Positions 1-7,606 are shown, counted from the stretch's first letter. The stretch is 7,848 nucleotides of DNA from an uncultured Prevotella sp. (GCA_900541575.1 UQKO01000074.1:1-7848); one strand, 5' to 3'. Notes: generated from the letters alone by a model not told the origin. Numbers and translations: made by a program.

Positions 1-326
1 AAAGTACGCACTTTTTTCATACCAACCAAATTATCGGCGAAGAAAATTTGGAGAATTTTTTCTCAAATTCCCCTATATCATAATGAATGCACTGATTACT
101 AGCGCGTTATGGAATGAAAAGTTTTTTCTGCGTTTTCCGCACTTCTTGGATAGCTGAGGGCAAATGTAGGGCTTTTGAAGATTGCATGCAAGGAGGCTGG
201 ATGGTTTTTTCTTTGTTTTATGCTGAAAAACATATTTCCAGAAGAAAAGAGAAGCTTTATAACGCGGAAATAATACTAAAAATATTATTTGGAAGTAGAA
301 TAAAGGAATGTTTCGCAGTTTTTGTG
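1..326. other. AT-rich region without a convincing gene
   Basis: The open frames on either strand here are short, lack recognisable protein motifs and read as low-complexity Phe/Lys-rich translations of AT-rich DNA, so I do not call a gene. The only local structure is a modest AT-rich hairpin at 45-69 (arms AATTT-GAGAA and TTCTC-AAATT, one bulged G, TTTT loop). It could be the terminator of a gene lying left of the window, but it is weak. Confidence 0.5.
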
Positions 327-336
327 TAGATTTGCA
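327..336 (+). promoter_or_regulatory. Putative -7 promoter element for the lipoprotein gene
   Basis: TAGATTTGCA matches the Bacteroidetes primary-sigma -7 consensus TAnnTTTG, including the frequent trailing CA. It lies about 77 nt before the lipoprotein start. No TTG lies at the expected 19-21 nt upstream, so only half of the promoter is visible. The predicted leader contains a run of alternating TA (about 361-384). Confidence 0.4.
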
Positions 337-412
337 GTTATTGGTAGCACTCAATGCTATTAATATATATATAGATATTATATAAGGACAGATTAAAACA
401 AACTAAAGAGAT

Positions 413-817
413 ATGCGCATGAAACGTTTTTTACTTGCCGTATGTGTAACTAGCAGTATGATGATTTTGGGCAGTTGCGCCCACTCCACTTTGGGCCAGA
501 TGGTGGGTAGTGACAGAGACGAACATGGATGTATTGGATCGGCTGGCTATACTTGGAGTTATGCGCTGCACGACTGTGTGAGACTTTGGGAGGCTGGCAC
601 AAGATTTGATGCGGGTCCTGAGCAAGTATTTTTAATCTATAGTCCAGACTCTACATTCGCTGAGATTTTTCCTTCAAATGGGAAATCGGTGCTTTGCCGA
701 AGGGTGAAAGACCTGAATATATGGCGAAAGAAAAAAGGCGATGAAGAGGTATCGATACGAAATGGCGTGACCTGCGTAAAAATAAATAACTTCAACTATA
801 CGCGGAGCAACGATTAG
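413..817 (+). CDS. Small Cys-rich lipoprotein of unknown function
   Basis: The 134-residue product starts with basic residues (RMKR), a hydrophobic stretch and the lipobox L-G-S-C, with Cys22 the predicted lipidated residue. It should therefore be exported and anchored in a membrane. The mature part has four more cysteines (C40, C55, C95, C121), enough for two disulfides in the periplasm or outside the cell. Residues 36-60 carry a motif D-E-H-G-C-x-G-S-A-G-Y-x-W ending in C-x-R-x-W-E, which I recall from other small secreted proteins of Gram-negative bacteria but cannot assign to a named family. An ATG at 419 (Met3) sits a better 8 nt from the AAAGAG at 405-410 and gives a more usual MKRF start. 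It may be the true start, and the lipobox is unaffected. The gene stands alone, with convergent genes downstream. Confidence 0.8.
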   Translation: MRMKRFLLAVCVTSSMMILGSCAHSTLGQMVGSDRDEHGCIGSAGYTWSYALHDCVRLWEAGTRFDAGPEQVFLIYSPDSTFAEIFPSNGKSVLCRRVKDLNIWRKKKGDEEVSIRNGVTCVKINNFNYTRSND

Positions 818-970
818 CAAACCTGTGACTTTCCGATGCAAAAGACATTATATACATCTTAGAAGGAAAGCTTACTCTGACATAGAATCAAACATACTAG
901 CCTATATAGTTAGAATTTTCTTGATAGAATCTTTATTGGCATAGGAAAGAATTTGAGCTGCACCATGCAC

Positions 971-1064
971 AGAAAAGTGGGGCAGTGCACGCCTCACGGC
1001 GGGCACTGCCCCTTCGTCATTTACCTAAAAAACACTATTACCTTATAGCTTGTTGATTTATTTA
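971..1064 (-). ncRNA. Candidate small RNA of about 90 nt (promoter plus hairpin)
   Basis: The ends are inferred. The 5' end is placed 6-8 nt after the -7 element of the promoter at 1070-1101, and the 3' end just past the hairpin at 979-1012. The body is AU-rich and single-stranded-looking, then folds into the GC-rich hairpin, followed on this strand by ACTTTTCT. The hairpin loop on this strand is GUGA, a GNRA tetraloop closed by C-G; on the other strand it is the unremarkable UCAC. That favours the minus strand as the transcribed one. An eight-codon frame MTKGQCPP lies just before and within the hairpin and could make this a leader-peptide remnant. I do not recognise a known RNA family. Confidence 0.4.
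979..1012 (-). terminator. Very stable GC-rich hairpin, probable terminator
   Basis: Two perfectly complementary 10-base arms (GGGGCAGTGC and GCACTGCCCC) enclose a single mismatch and a further four-pair CGCC/GGCG stem with a four-base loop. On the minus strand it is followed by ACTTTT, a short U-tract; on the plus strand only by TTCGTCATTT. It could end the minus-strand transcript starting near 1064. It could also act in both directions, limiting readthrough from the lipoprotein gene, whose stop codon is about 160 bases away. Confidence 0.6.
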
Positions 1065-1069
1065 CAATG

Positions 1070-1101
1070 CAAAAGTAAAATTTATTTTGAACTAGGACAA
1101 A
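1070..1101 (-). promoter_or_regulatory. Full Bacteroidetes-type promoter, minus strand
   Basis: Read on the minus strand: TTTG at 1101-1098, a spacer of exactly 20 bases, then TACTTTTG at 1077-1070 followed by CA. This meets both parts of the consensus (TTG, N19-21, TAnnTTTG). No protein gene of usable length lies downstream on this strand; the first structure met is the hairpin at 979-1012. Confidence 0.6.
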
Positions 1102-1322
1102 TAAATTAGACAAAACGCGCTTTTTCATCGACGAAATGGATTTTTTGTCACGTAAGACGGGAACAGACTATACATTATCTCACTTTGAGATTCTTTTGAG
1201 AGCTTTCTGCTTATATGAATAGAGCAGTTATCGAACTTCGTATTTTCCGTCCACAGATACACGTCATCGTGTGCTAGAGACTAAAATCTTGTTTGCAAAG
1301 ACAATTATCGGTAGAAACCAAA

Positions 1323-1359
1323 AGCTCCCCACTTTTTGATTTTCTCAAAGCGGGGAGCT
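1323..1359 (-). terminator. Probable terminator of the OmpA-family gene
   Basis: The arms AGCTCCCC (1323-1330) and GGGGAGCT (1352-1359) form an eight-pair stem, with an inner TTTGA/TCAAA stem and a TTTTC loop. On the minus strand the stem runs straight into TTTTGG. It lies about 50 bases past the OmpA stop codon, the usual place for an intrinsic terminator, although the U-tract is short. Confidence 0.65.
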
Positions 1360-1410
1360 ACTTTATTACATTAAGGGGGAATGTCCAAAGAGGACAGGGA
1401 TTCAAGGATT

Positions 1411-2535
1411 TTACTGTTCTTTGGCTACACCGATAACAACGCGGTTGGAATCGTTATCAGAATAAGGCTGAACGGTGTCGCCCTTATAGCCAGAGGTGAG
1501 GCGTGAAGCAGGGATGCCATATTTTTCAGTTAGAAGCTTAGCTACGCGTGCAGCACGCTTTTCTGAAATATTGCGATTGATTTCGGCGTTACCCGTACCA
1601 GCATCGGCATAGCCCATGATTTCTGCTTTGGCAGTGGGGTGATCTTTCATCCACTGTGCAAACTCCTTAACCTTTGCTTCTTCAGAAGTACGTACTGCCG
1701 ATGAGCCAATAGTGAAGAATATTTCAGCTTTTGTCTCGGCGAGCTGCTTGGGCGCAGGAGTTTCGGGTTTAGGCTCAGGCTTCACTTCAGGAGCGGGCTC
1801 GGGTTTGGGTTCATCTACTACGGGGCGTGCGGGCTCGGGAGCTGGAAGCACTACAGGAGTAGAAGCAGCCTTGCTACGGCCGAATTTGAAGTTTACACCG
1901 AGAAGAGCTTGTACTTGCCAATCGCCATGACCATTGAGTTTAGAGTTGAAACGATCGTGGAGGTTGTTTGCTGTGACTTCAAGATTGATACCTACAAGAG
2001 GAGTTACTTCATAGTCGAGCTGCATGCCTACACGGAAATTGTGTACAAGGCGATCGTCGTCCCAGCGAAAATTGAGGTTTTTCTCTGCTGCGCTGGGTGC
2101 GAGGCCATTCATGTCATCGTTGTCCCAAGCATAGCCGATACCCACACCTCCGATAAGGTATGCATTAACTGCATGATGCTTGTTGGGAGCAATGGCGTTG
2201 CAGAGGTTGAACATAAGATCAACGTTGGAGGTGACAAACTTGTAATCGTATGTCTTATTCTGGCTCTTTAGTCCACCCTTTTCGTTGATACCGCTCACAT
2301 GAAGACGCGCGCCTACTACGGGTGTGAACATACCTCCTACACTAACAGCTCCGATGGGAGTGATGAGCTTAGATGCCTTGTAGTTGGTAAACGTTACCTG
2401 GCCGCCACCCTGCACTCCTACGAATACGTAGGGATAGTCTGCCTTACTCTTGGTACTCTCGGTTTGCGCGAGAGCGGTTTGTGTGGCTGTTCCCGCGAGA
2501 AGGAACGCAGCCAACATGGTTTTCAGGTTGAGCAT
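1411..2535 (-). CDS. OmpA-family outer-membrane protein (beta-barrel plus peptidoglycan-binding domain)
   Basis: The 374-residue protein should tie the outer membrane to the cell wall. Residues 1-23 are a signal peptide with probable cleavage after A-L-A. Residues about 33-220 are Gly- and aromatic-rich with alternating hydrophobic residues, consistent with an eight-stranded OmpA-like barrel. A Pro/Glu/Lys linker built of repeated PEP-type units spans about 228-264. The C-terminal OmpA-like domain (about 265-374) has the family core: G-Y-A-D311 and, after N-R-N-I, S-E-K-R327-A. The Asp and Arg correspond to the residues that bind the diaminopimelate of peptidoglycan. The start is an ATG with its own promoter in the 72-base gap to nadB. 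Such proteins are usually abundant major envelope proteins in Bacteroidales. The barrel's role (porin or structural) cannot be read from sequence. Confidence 0.92.
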   Translation of the reverse strand: MLNLKTMLAAFLLAGTATQTALAQTESTKSKADYPYVFVGVQGGGQVTFTNYKASKLITPIGAVSVGGMFTPVVGARLHVSGINEKGGLKSQNKTYDYKFVTSNVDLMFNLCNAIAPNKHHAVNAYLIGGVGIGYAWDNDDMNGLAPSAAEKNLNFRWDDDRLVHNFRVGMQLDYEVTPLVGINLEVTANNLHDRFNSKLNGHGDWQVQALLGVNFKFGRSKAASTPVVLPAPEPARPVVDEPKPEPAPEVKPEPKPETPAPKQLAETKAEIFFTIGSSAVRTSEEAKVKEFAQWMKDHPTAKAEIMGYADAGTGNAEINRNISEKRAARVAKLLTEKYGIPASRLTSGYKGDTVQPYSDNDSNRVVIGVAKEQ

Positions 2536-2565
2536 ATTTTTATATTTTATTTATATTTTCGACCA

Positions 2566-2597
2566 CAAAGATACAAAAAGATTTTAAAGGGAATCAT
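2566..2597 (-). promoter_or_regulatory. Promoter of the OmpA-family gene
   Basis: On the minus strand TATCTTTG (2573-2566) fits TAnnTTTG exactly. After a 21-base spacer lies ATG (2597-2595) in place of the TTG -33 element, one mismatch. Transcription would start near 2559, giving a leader of about 24 nt, AT-rich and without a clear Shine-Dalgarno sequence. This suggests the gene is transcribed independently of nadB. Confidence 0.6.
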
Positions 2598-2607
2598 TGC
2601 ATCGTAA

Positions 2608-4197
2608 TTAATTTTGATCATACGCATGTTTGGGATAGTCGATGGTATAATGTAGTCCACGACTTTCCTTGCGCTCGAGTGCTTGGCGTGTGATGAGATA
2701 TCCCACGTTAATCATGTTGCGTAGTTCGCAGATGTCGCGTGTGGCCTTGACGTTTTTGTAGAGGTTTTCGGTCTCTTCGTAGAGCAAATCGAGACGTGTC
2801 CATGCGCGCTTGAGACGGAGGTCGGAGCGTACGATGCCTACGTAGGCAGACATTACTTGCTCCACTTCCTTGACATCTTGCGCGATGAGCACTTTTTCTT
2901 CGTTGCTCATGGTGCCACTATCGTTCCATTCGGGCACGCTGTCATTGAATGAGTAGTCATCGATATGCTCAATGGAATGTTTGGCAGCTGTGTCGGCATA
3001 GACTACGGCTTCGATGAGGGAGTTAGAAGCGAGGCGGTTGCCACCATGGAGGCCAGTACATGAGCATTCGCCGATGGCATAGAGCCGATGGATAGAAGAG
3101 CATGCATTGAGATCGACCTTGATGCCTCCGCAGAGATAGTGGGCACAGGGTACTACGGGGATGTACTGCTTCGTAATGTCAATACCGATGGAAAGGCACT
3201 TCTGATAGATATTGGGGAAGTGGTGCTTTGTTTCCTCGGGATCTTTGTGTGTAACGTCGAGACATACGTGGTCGAGGCCATGGATTTTCATTTCTTTATC
3301 AATGGCGCGAGCCACAATATCGCGTGGTGCGAGCGAGAGACGCTTGTCGTACTTTTGCATAAATTCCTCTCCGTTGGGCAGACGTAGAATGCCTCCATAG
3401 CCACGCATAGCCTCGGTGATGAGGTAGGCTGGATGTTTCTCTCGGGGATTGTAGAGTGCTGTGGGGTGGAATTGGATAAACTCCATGCCCTCAACGGTGG
3501 CTTTTGCGCGATAGGCCATGGCAATGCCGTCGCCAGTAGCAATCTCGGGATTGGTGGTAGTAGCGTATACCGCACCGCAACCGCCAGTGCAGAGCACTGT
3601 GACGCGCGAGAGGAAAGTGTCAATTTTCTGAGTATCGGGGTCGAGGATATAGGCTCCATAGCATTCTATGTCGGGAGTGCGTCGGGTCACCTCCACTCCA
3701 AGGTGGTGCTGGGTGATGATTTCCACAGCAAAGTGGTTTTCGAGCACGGTGATATTAGGATGATGACGCACTGCTTCGATGAGTCCGCGCTGTATTTCAT
3801 AGCCTGTATCGTCGGCATGGTGGAGTATGCGAAATTCGGAGTGTCCTCCCTCTCGATGGAGGTCGAAAGAACCATCTTTGGTCTTATCGAAATTAACACC
3901 CCACTTAACAAGACGTTCTATGCCCGCGGGAGCCATCTTGACCACTTGCTCTACGGCACGAGGGTCGGAGATATAGTCGCCGGCCACCATGGTGTCGTGT
4001 ATATGTTTTTGGAAGTTGTCTACCTTCAGATTAGTGACAGAGGCCACGCCGCCTTGCGCTTTTGCGGTGTTGGCTTCTTCGATGGAAGACTTGCATACGA
4101 GAGCCACCTTACCTTTGCCCGAGGCGGCTACTTGGAGGGCATAACTCATTCCGGCCACACCGGAACCAATTATCAAAAAATCGAATTTGCGTATCAT
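2608..4197 (-). CDS. nadB: L-aspartate oxidase
   Basis: NadB is a cytosolic FAD enzyme that oxidises L-aspartate to iminoaspartate, which NadA condenses with dihydroxyacetone phosphate to quinolinate in de novo NAD synthesis. In anaerobes fumarate can replace oxygen as electron acceptor. The 529 residues are close to the usual length (about 540). The N-terminal FAD-binding G-x-G-x-x-G is at 11-16. The flavin region A-K-A-Q-G-G is at 45-50, and H-R-E-G-G-H-S is at 114-120. Residues aligned to the E. coli active site are all present: E121, H244 (Q-F-H-P), R292 (P-R-D), H353 (C-A-H-Y) and R388 (G-G-N-R-L). Glu121 and the G-L-H-G-G-N-R-L-A-S-N-S block favour NadB over succinate dehydrogenase or fumarate reductase flavoproteins. 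A C-terminal helical domain ends in R-G-L-H-Y. nadA and nadC are not in this window. The start ATG precedes a canonical FAD motif; only a weak -7-like TAAATTCG (4226-4219) is visible upstream. Confidence 0.97.
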   Translation of the reverse strand: MIRKFDFLIIGSGVAGMSYALQVAASGKGKVALVCKSSIEEANTAKAQGGVASVTNLKVDNFQKHIHDTMVAGDYISDPRAVEQVVKMAPAGIERLVKWGVNFDKTKDGSFDLHREGGHSEFRILHHADDTGYEIQRGLIEAVRHHPNITVLENHFAVEIITQHHLGVEVTRRTPDIECYGAYILDPDTQKIDTFLSRVTVLCTGGCGAVYATTTNPEIATGDGIAMAYRAKATVEGMEFIQFHPTALYNPREKHPAYLITEAMRGYGGILRLPNGEEFMQKYDKRLSLAPRDIVARAIDKEMKIHGLDHVCLDVTHKDPEETKHHFPNIYQKCLSIGIDITKQYIPVVPCAHYLCGGIKVDLNACSSIHRLYAIGECSCTGLHGGNRLASNSLIEAVVYADTAAKHSIEHIDDYSFNDSVPEWNDSGTMSNEEKVLIAQDVKEVEQVMSAYVGIVRSDLRLKRAWTRLDLLYEETENLYKNVKATRDICELRNMINVGYLITRQALERKESRGLHYTIDYPKHAYDQN

Positions 4198-4269
4198 ATG
4201 CTTACACTGATTTGGATGCGAATTTACACAATTGTTTTTGAAAAGTCAGTTTGTGTGCTTATAAATGCC

Positions 4270-4279
4270 TATTTTTGCA
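4270..4279 (+). promoter_or_regulatory. Putative -7 element for the M16 protease gene
   Basis: TATTTTTGCA matches TAnnTTTG plus CA. The nearest upstream TTTG (4250-4253) leaves only a 16-base spacer, shorter than the usual 19-21, so the -33 part is poor. A start near 4284 would give a leader of about 160 nt before the protease ATG. Confidence 0.45.
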
Positions 4280-4324
4280 TGACAGGATGTAGAAAAACGC
4301 CCATTGAAGCGCTATGTGTGCAAG

Positions 4325-4404
4325 AATTGGGCTATCGCTGACCAACACCGATAGGGCTAGACAATTTCCCATAAGAGGATGGATTTCTCCCAAGGGGAGC
4401 ATCC
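4325..4404 (+). promoter_or_regulatory. Structured 5' leader of the M16 protease gene
   Basis: Two potential RNA hairpins lie in the predicted leader. The first pairs CTATCG (4332-4337) with CGATAG (4349-4354), extended by AATTG (4325-4329) with CAATT (4362-4366). The second pairs GGATG (4377-4381) with CATCC (4400-4404) and CTCC (4387-4390) with GGAG (4396-4399). No U-tract follows, so this is not a standard terminator. I do not recognise a riboswitch class. A 20-codon upstream frame (4279-4341) begins almost at the predicted transcript start and is probably not translated. Confidence 0.3.
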
Positions 4405-4443
4405 GAAAAAGGTATAATCAATAACACTCATTAATATATTACA

Positions 4444-7293
4444 ATGAACAAGTTCAAAGTACTTTGGCTATTGTTTGTGGCACTTCTTGCAGTGCCGACA
4501 ATAGCTCAGCAGATTCCGAATCTGCCCATCGACAAGGATGTGCGCATGGGTAAACTCCCCAACGGGCTTACTTACTACATCCGTCACAACAATTTACCTG
4601 AGAAACGTGCGAACTTCTACATTGCCCAGAAGGTGGGTTCTGTACAGGAGGAAGAGAGCCAACGCGGACTGGCTCACTTCCTAGAACACATGTGTTTCAA
4701 CGGGACGAAGAATTTCCCTGACAATTCGCTGATTAAATTCTGTGAGAAGATTGGTGTGAAGTTTGGTGAGAACCTCAACGCATATACCTCTACGGATGAG
4801 ACGGTGTACAACATCGACGATGTGCCCGTGACCGAAGCCAACGTGGACTCTTGTCTTTTGATTCTGCACGATTGGGCCGATGATCTCACGCTTGACCCCA
4901 AGGAAATAGACAAAGAGCGTGGTGTGATTCACGAGGAATGGCGTATGCGTAGCAGTGCCTCAGGTCGTATGTTCGAGCGCAACTTGGCTACACTCTATCC
5001 GGGCTCGCGCTATGGACACCGTTACCCCATCGGACTAATGAGCGTGGTAGACAATTTTAAGCCCAAAGAACTGCGCGACTATTATGAGAAATGGTATCGC
5101 CCCGACTTGCAAGGTATTGTCATCGTGGGCGATGTTGACGTAGACAAGGTGGAAGCTAAGGTGAAGGCGCTCTTCTCGCCTATCGTAATGCCCGCCAACG
5201 CTGCAAAGTATGAACATTATCCTGTGCCCAACAACGATGAGCCTATCTTCGTAATTGATAAGGACAAGGAACAGTCGATAGGCTTGATTGAGGTGATGTT
5301 TAAGCACGAGCCTCTGCCCGCAGAGTATCGCAACACACAAGCCTACTTGAGTTTGAATCTACTCACTTCATTAGCTGGAAGCGTATTTAACGCACGCCTT
5401 AACGAACTGGCTCAGAAGCCCGATTGTCCTTTCAATGGTGCTCAATGTGGCGATGACAACTACATTATCTCTAAGACAATGGATGCCTTTAGCATCTACA
5501 TCATGCCGAAGCCAGGCCAGGATGCAGAAGCCTTGCAGATGGTAATGCAGGAGGTAAAGCGTGCTGCAGAATTTGGATTCACCTCTACAGAGGTAAACCG
5601 CGCTGCCGATGACTTTATGAGTTCATGGGAAAGCCTTTATAATAACCGCGACAAGCAGAAGAATAGCTACTTCGTAAATCAGTATGTACGTGGTTTCCTC
5701 GATGGCACCCCAATCTCAAGCATCGAAGACTTGTATAATATGTATAAGATGATGGAGGAGCAGGCCAAACAAGCCAAGATGCTCACACCAGCCATCAGCA
5801 ATGTATTCAAGACGTACACGGCCAGCACCGACACCAATTTCGTATGTCTGGCCATGTATCCTGAGAAAGAGGGCGTAAAGGTGCCCACTATCGACGAGTT
5901 TAAGCAAGCCTTGGCCAAAGCTAAAGCAGCTAAGGTAGAAGCATACGTTGATAATGTAAAGAACGATCCGCTCATCCCTACACTGCCTAAGAAGGGAAAG
6001 ATTAAGAAAGAAGAGAAAGCCGACTTCGGCTACACTTGCTGGACACTGCAAAACGGTGCTCGCGTATTCTTCAAGCAAACCGACTTTAACAACTCGGAAG
6101 TGCAGTTTGAAGCCATGAGTTTCGGCGGCAACAGCAAGATGCCTGCCAACGAACAGGTAAACGAAAAGCTCCTCTCGCAAGTGATGAACTCTACAGGTCT
6201 AGGCAACTTTACTAGCACGGAGTTGGAGAAGAAACTCGCTGGCAAGCAAGTGTCGTGCGACATCAATGTGAGCGAGATTGGCGAAAGCCTCAGCGGATCT
6301 TCTACACCCAAAGATTTGCGCACGTTGTTTGAACTAATATACCTCCACTTCCAAACTCCCTGCAACGACATCGACTCCTATAATAATACGCTCTCATACC
6401 TAAAGACATCATTGGCCAATGCTGAAAAACAACCCATGAAGGCCTTTAGCGATTCGATTACTTGTACACTCTATGGCCACAATCCTCTACGTAGCACGCT
6501 GAAGCTCAAAGACCTTGACCAAGCTAATTATGAGACAATGAAGAAGCTCTACGCCGACCGTTTCAATGCAGGTGGCGACTTCGATTTCTTCTTTACAGGT
6601 GCCTTCAATGTGGATTCGCTCCGTGCCTTTACCGAGCAATATATCGCTCCGCTCAAGGCGGTGAAGAAACGTGAGAGCTACACTGACCGCCACATTGACT
6701 TTGCCAAGGGAACTATCGACAACAACTTCTTGCGCCAGATGGAAACACCACAAGCCATCCTCGTACAGGTATGGACGGGTGAACATGATTACTCTATGAA
6801 AGATGCAGCCATCGTGAATGCACTTGGCGAGATACTAACACAACGCTACTTGAAGAGCATTCGCGAAGACGCTGGCATTGCTTACAGCGTGGGAGCCAGT
6901 GGCGACCTCTCTTATGGTCTGCGCGACCAATATATTCTTCAGATTCAGTGTCCTGTGAAGCCAGCGAAACTCGATTCTGCCCTTTTGCTGATGAAGCAAG
7001 GAATTGACGATATTGCTGCCAAGGGCGTAACAGCCGAAGAACTCGACAAGGTGATTACCTTCAACCTAAAAGACTTTGCTGACAGCCAGAAAAAGAATGG
7101 TTACTGGATGAATCTTATCGAAATGAAGACTCGCTGGAACAAGGATGAACGCACGGGTTATGAAAATGTGCTCAAGAGTTTGACCTCAAAGGATATTCAG
7201 GACTTCGTCAACAACGTACTGCTGAAGCAGCACAACCGCATCACTGTGTCAATGCGTCCAACAGATTTTACTGAAAAGGACGGAGCGAAGTAA
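4444..7293 (+). CDS. Secreted M16 (insulinase/pitrilysin family) zinc metallopeptidase, two-domain
   Basis: The 949-residue product is an exported peptidase of the PqqL/pitrilysin-like type, probably degrading peptides in the periplasm. Residues 1-21 are a signal peptide (hydrophobic core, then P-T-I-A before Q-Q). The N-terminal catalytic half (about 34-500) has the inverted zinc motif H78-F-L-E81-H82, with H78 and H82 as zinc ligands and E81 as the catalytic base. About 76 residues later comes E158-R-G-V-I-H-E-E, whose first Glu is the likely third ligand. The second half (about 525-940) repeats the fold from L-Q-N-G-A-R but lacks HxxEH. It keeps the substrate-binding R807-E-D-A-G-I-A-Y814 motif typical of M16 C-terminal halves. 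The length matches the single-chain, clamshell-like members. The ATG is chosen because it begins the signal peptide. The gene is monocistronic, divergent from nadB, and closed by the terminator at 7331-7370. The natural substrate cannot be inferred. Confidence 0.95.
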   Translation: MNKFKVLWLLFVALLAVPTIAQQIPNLPIDKDVRMGKLPNGLTYYIRHNNLPEKRANFYIAQKVGSVQEEESQRGLAHFLEHMCFNGTKNFPDNSLIKFCEKIGVKFGENLNAYTSTDETVYNIDDVPVTEANVDSCLLILHDWADDLTLDPKEIDKERGVIHEEWRMRSSASGRMFERNLATLYPGSRYGHRYPIGLMSVVDNFKPKELRDYYEKWYRPDLQGIVIVGDVDVDKVEAKVKALFSPIVMPANAAKYEHYPVPNNDEPIFVIDKDKEQSIGLIEVMFKHEPLPAEYRNTQAYLSLNLLTSLAGSVFNARLNELAQKPDCPFNGAQCGDDNYIISKTMDAFSIYIMPKPGQDAEALQMVMQEVKRAAEFGFTSTEVNRAADDFMSSWESLYNNRDKQKNSYFVNQYVRGFLDGTPISSIEDLYNMYKMMEEQAKQAKMLTPAISNVFKTYTASTDTNFVCLAMYPEKEGVKVPTIDEFKQALAKAKAAKVEAYVDNVKNDPLIPTLPKKGKIKKEEKADFGYTCWTLQNGARVFFKQTDFNNSEVQFEAMSFGGNSKMPANEQVNEKLLSQVMNSTGLGNFTSTELEKKLAGKQVSCDINVSEIGESLSGSSTPKDLRTLFELIYLHFQTPCNDIDSYNNTLSYLKTSLANAEKQPMKAFSDSITCTLYGHNPLRSTLKLKDLDQANYETMKKLYADRFNAGGDFDFFFTGAFNVDSLRAFTEQYIAPLKAVKKRESYTDRHIDFAKGTIDNNFLRQMETPQAILVQVWTGEHDYSMKDAAIVNALGEILTQRYLKSIREDAGIAYSVGASGDLSYGLRDQYILQIQCPVKPAKLDSALLLMKQGIDDIAAKGVTAEELDKVITFNLKDFADSQKKNGYWMNLIEMKTRWNKDERTGYENVLKSLTSKDIQDFVNNVLLKQHNRITVSMRPTDFTEKDGAK

Positions 7294-7330
7294 TCAATTT
7301 TTCCTCTCTCCCACTCCGCTATAAATAATG

Positions 7331-7370
7331 CTGCGGGCTGAAACTCTCCGACGAGAGTTTCAGCCCGCAG
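7331..7370 (+). terminator. Strong intrinsic terminator of the M16 gene
   Basis: A 17-base perfect inverted repeat (arms 7331-7347 and 7354-7370, starting CTGCGGGCTG) encloses the loop CCGACG and is followed by TTTCTTG. It begins 37 bases past the stop codon. The arms are long and perfect, so it may also stop transcription from the right, but its T-tract favours the plus strand. Confidence 0.85.
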
Positions 7371-7374
7371 TTTC

Positions 7375-7593
7375 TTGACTTCATCACTTTTTTGCATAGG
7401 CAGCATTATACACAAAGTGGTAATTGAACAACGTATCACCATTACGACTTTTGCACGACTTATTGGCCTTAAACGTCCAAATGCTTACCGTATATTCAGC
7501 AGTATGAGCCTTGATACTGCACTATTGTTACGCATTTCAAGAGAACTCCATTATGACTTTTTCAAGCATTTTAGCCAAATGCTTGAAAAGTAA
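7375..7593 (+). CDS. Very small HTH (Cro/C1-like) DNA-binding protein, start uncertain
   Basis: The 72-codon frame encodes a helix-turn-helix-like domain: helix 1 about I8-E18, then I-T-I-T-T-F-A-R-L-I-G-L, the recognition segment K-R-P-N-A-Y-R-I-F, and S-L-D-T-A-L-L-L-R-I-S-R-E-L-H-Y-D-F-F. This order (T-x-F-A, R-x-N-x-Y-x-I-F, D-T-x-L-L-x-R-I-S, D-F-F) matches small XRE-type proteins common in Bacteroidales, which have little beyond the HTH. There is no ATG before the domain. The given start is TTG at 7375, only five bases past the terminator stem. GTG at 7417 would cut off helix 1. No promoter is visible upstream. The gene may use a non-ATG start, have lost its start by a small deletion, or be a remnant. 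The domain call is firmer than the claim of expression. Confidence 0.55.
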   Translation: MTSSLFCIGSIIHKVVIEQRITITTFARLIGLKRPNAYRIFSSMSLDTALLLRISRELHYDFFKHFSQMLEK

Positions 7594-7606
7594 ACTTGTA
7601 TCGCAT

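Larger units (their letters stand above)
818..1410. other. Intergenic region with RNA-level signals but no protein gene
   Basis: No open frame of credible length or composition is present between the convergent lipoprotein and OmpA genes. The stretch holds the hairpin at 979-1012, the minus-strand promoter at 1070-1101, a small perfect hairpin at 1177-1191 (ATCTCA, CTT loop, TGAGAT, then TCTTTT) and the OmpA terminator at 1323-1359, listed separately where supported. I see nothing further in 818-960 or 1200-1320. Confidence 0.6.

Noticed and set aside
73..354. 93-codon open frame on the minus strand
   Set aside because: It is low-complexity Phe/Lys-rich translation of AT-rich DNA, with no recognisable motif and no supporting promoter.
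1712..1930. Plus-strand frame rich in Gly/Ser opposite the OmpA gene
   Set aside because: It is the antisense reading of the Pro/Glu linker repeats, which explains its composition.
2608..4197. Succinate dehydrogenase or fumarate reductase flavoprotein subunit
   Set aside because: Length, Glu121, the G-L-H-G-G-N-R-L-A-S-N-S block and the R-G-L-H-Y C-terminus fit NadB, and no iron-sulfur or membrane subunit genes lie adjacent.
3433..4341. 302-codon open frame on the plus strand opposite nadB
   Set aside because: It lies antisense to nadB, whose motifs and active-site residues are all intact. The translation shows no signal, domain or family pattern, so it is a shadow frame.
4377..4404. Terminator between nadB and the M16 gene
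   Set aside because: The hairpin is not followed by a T-tract on the plus strand, and the flanking genes are divergent, so no transcript needs to end there.
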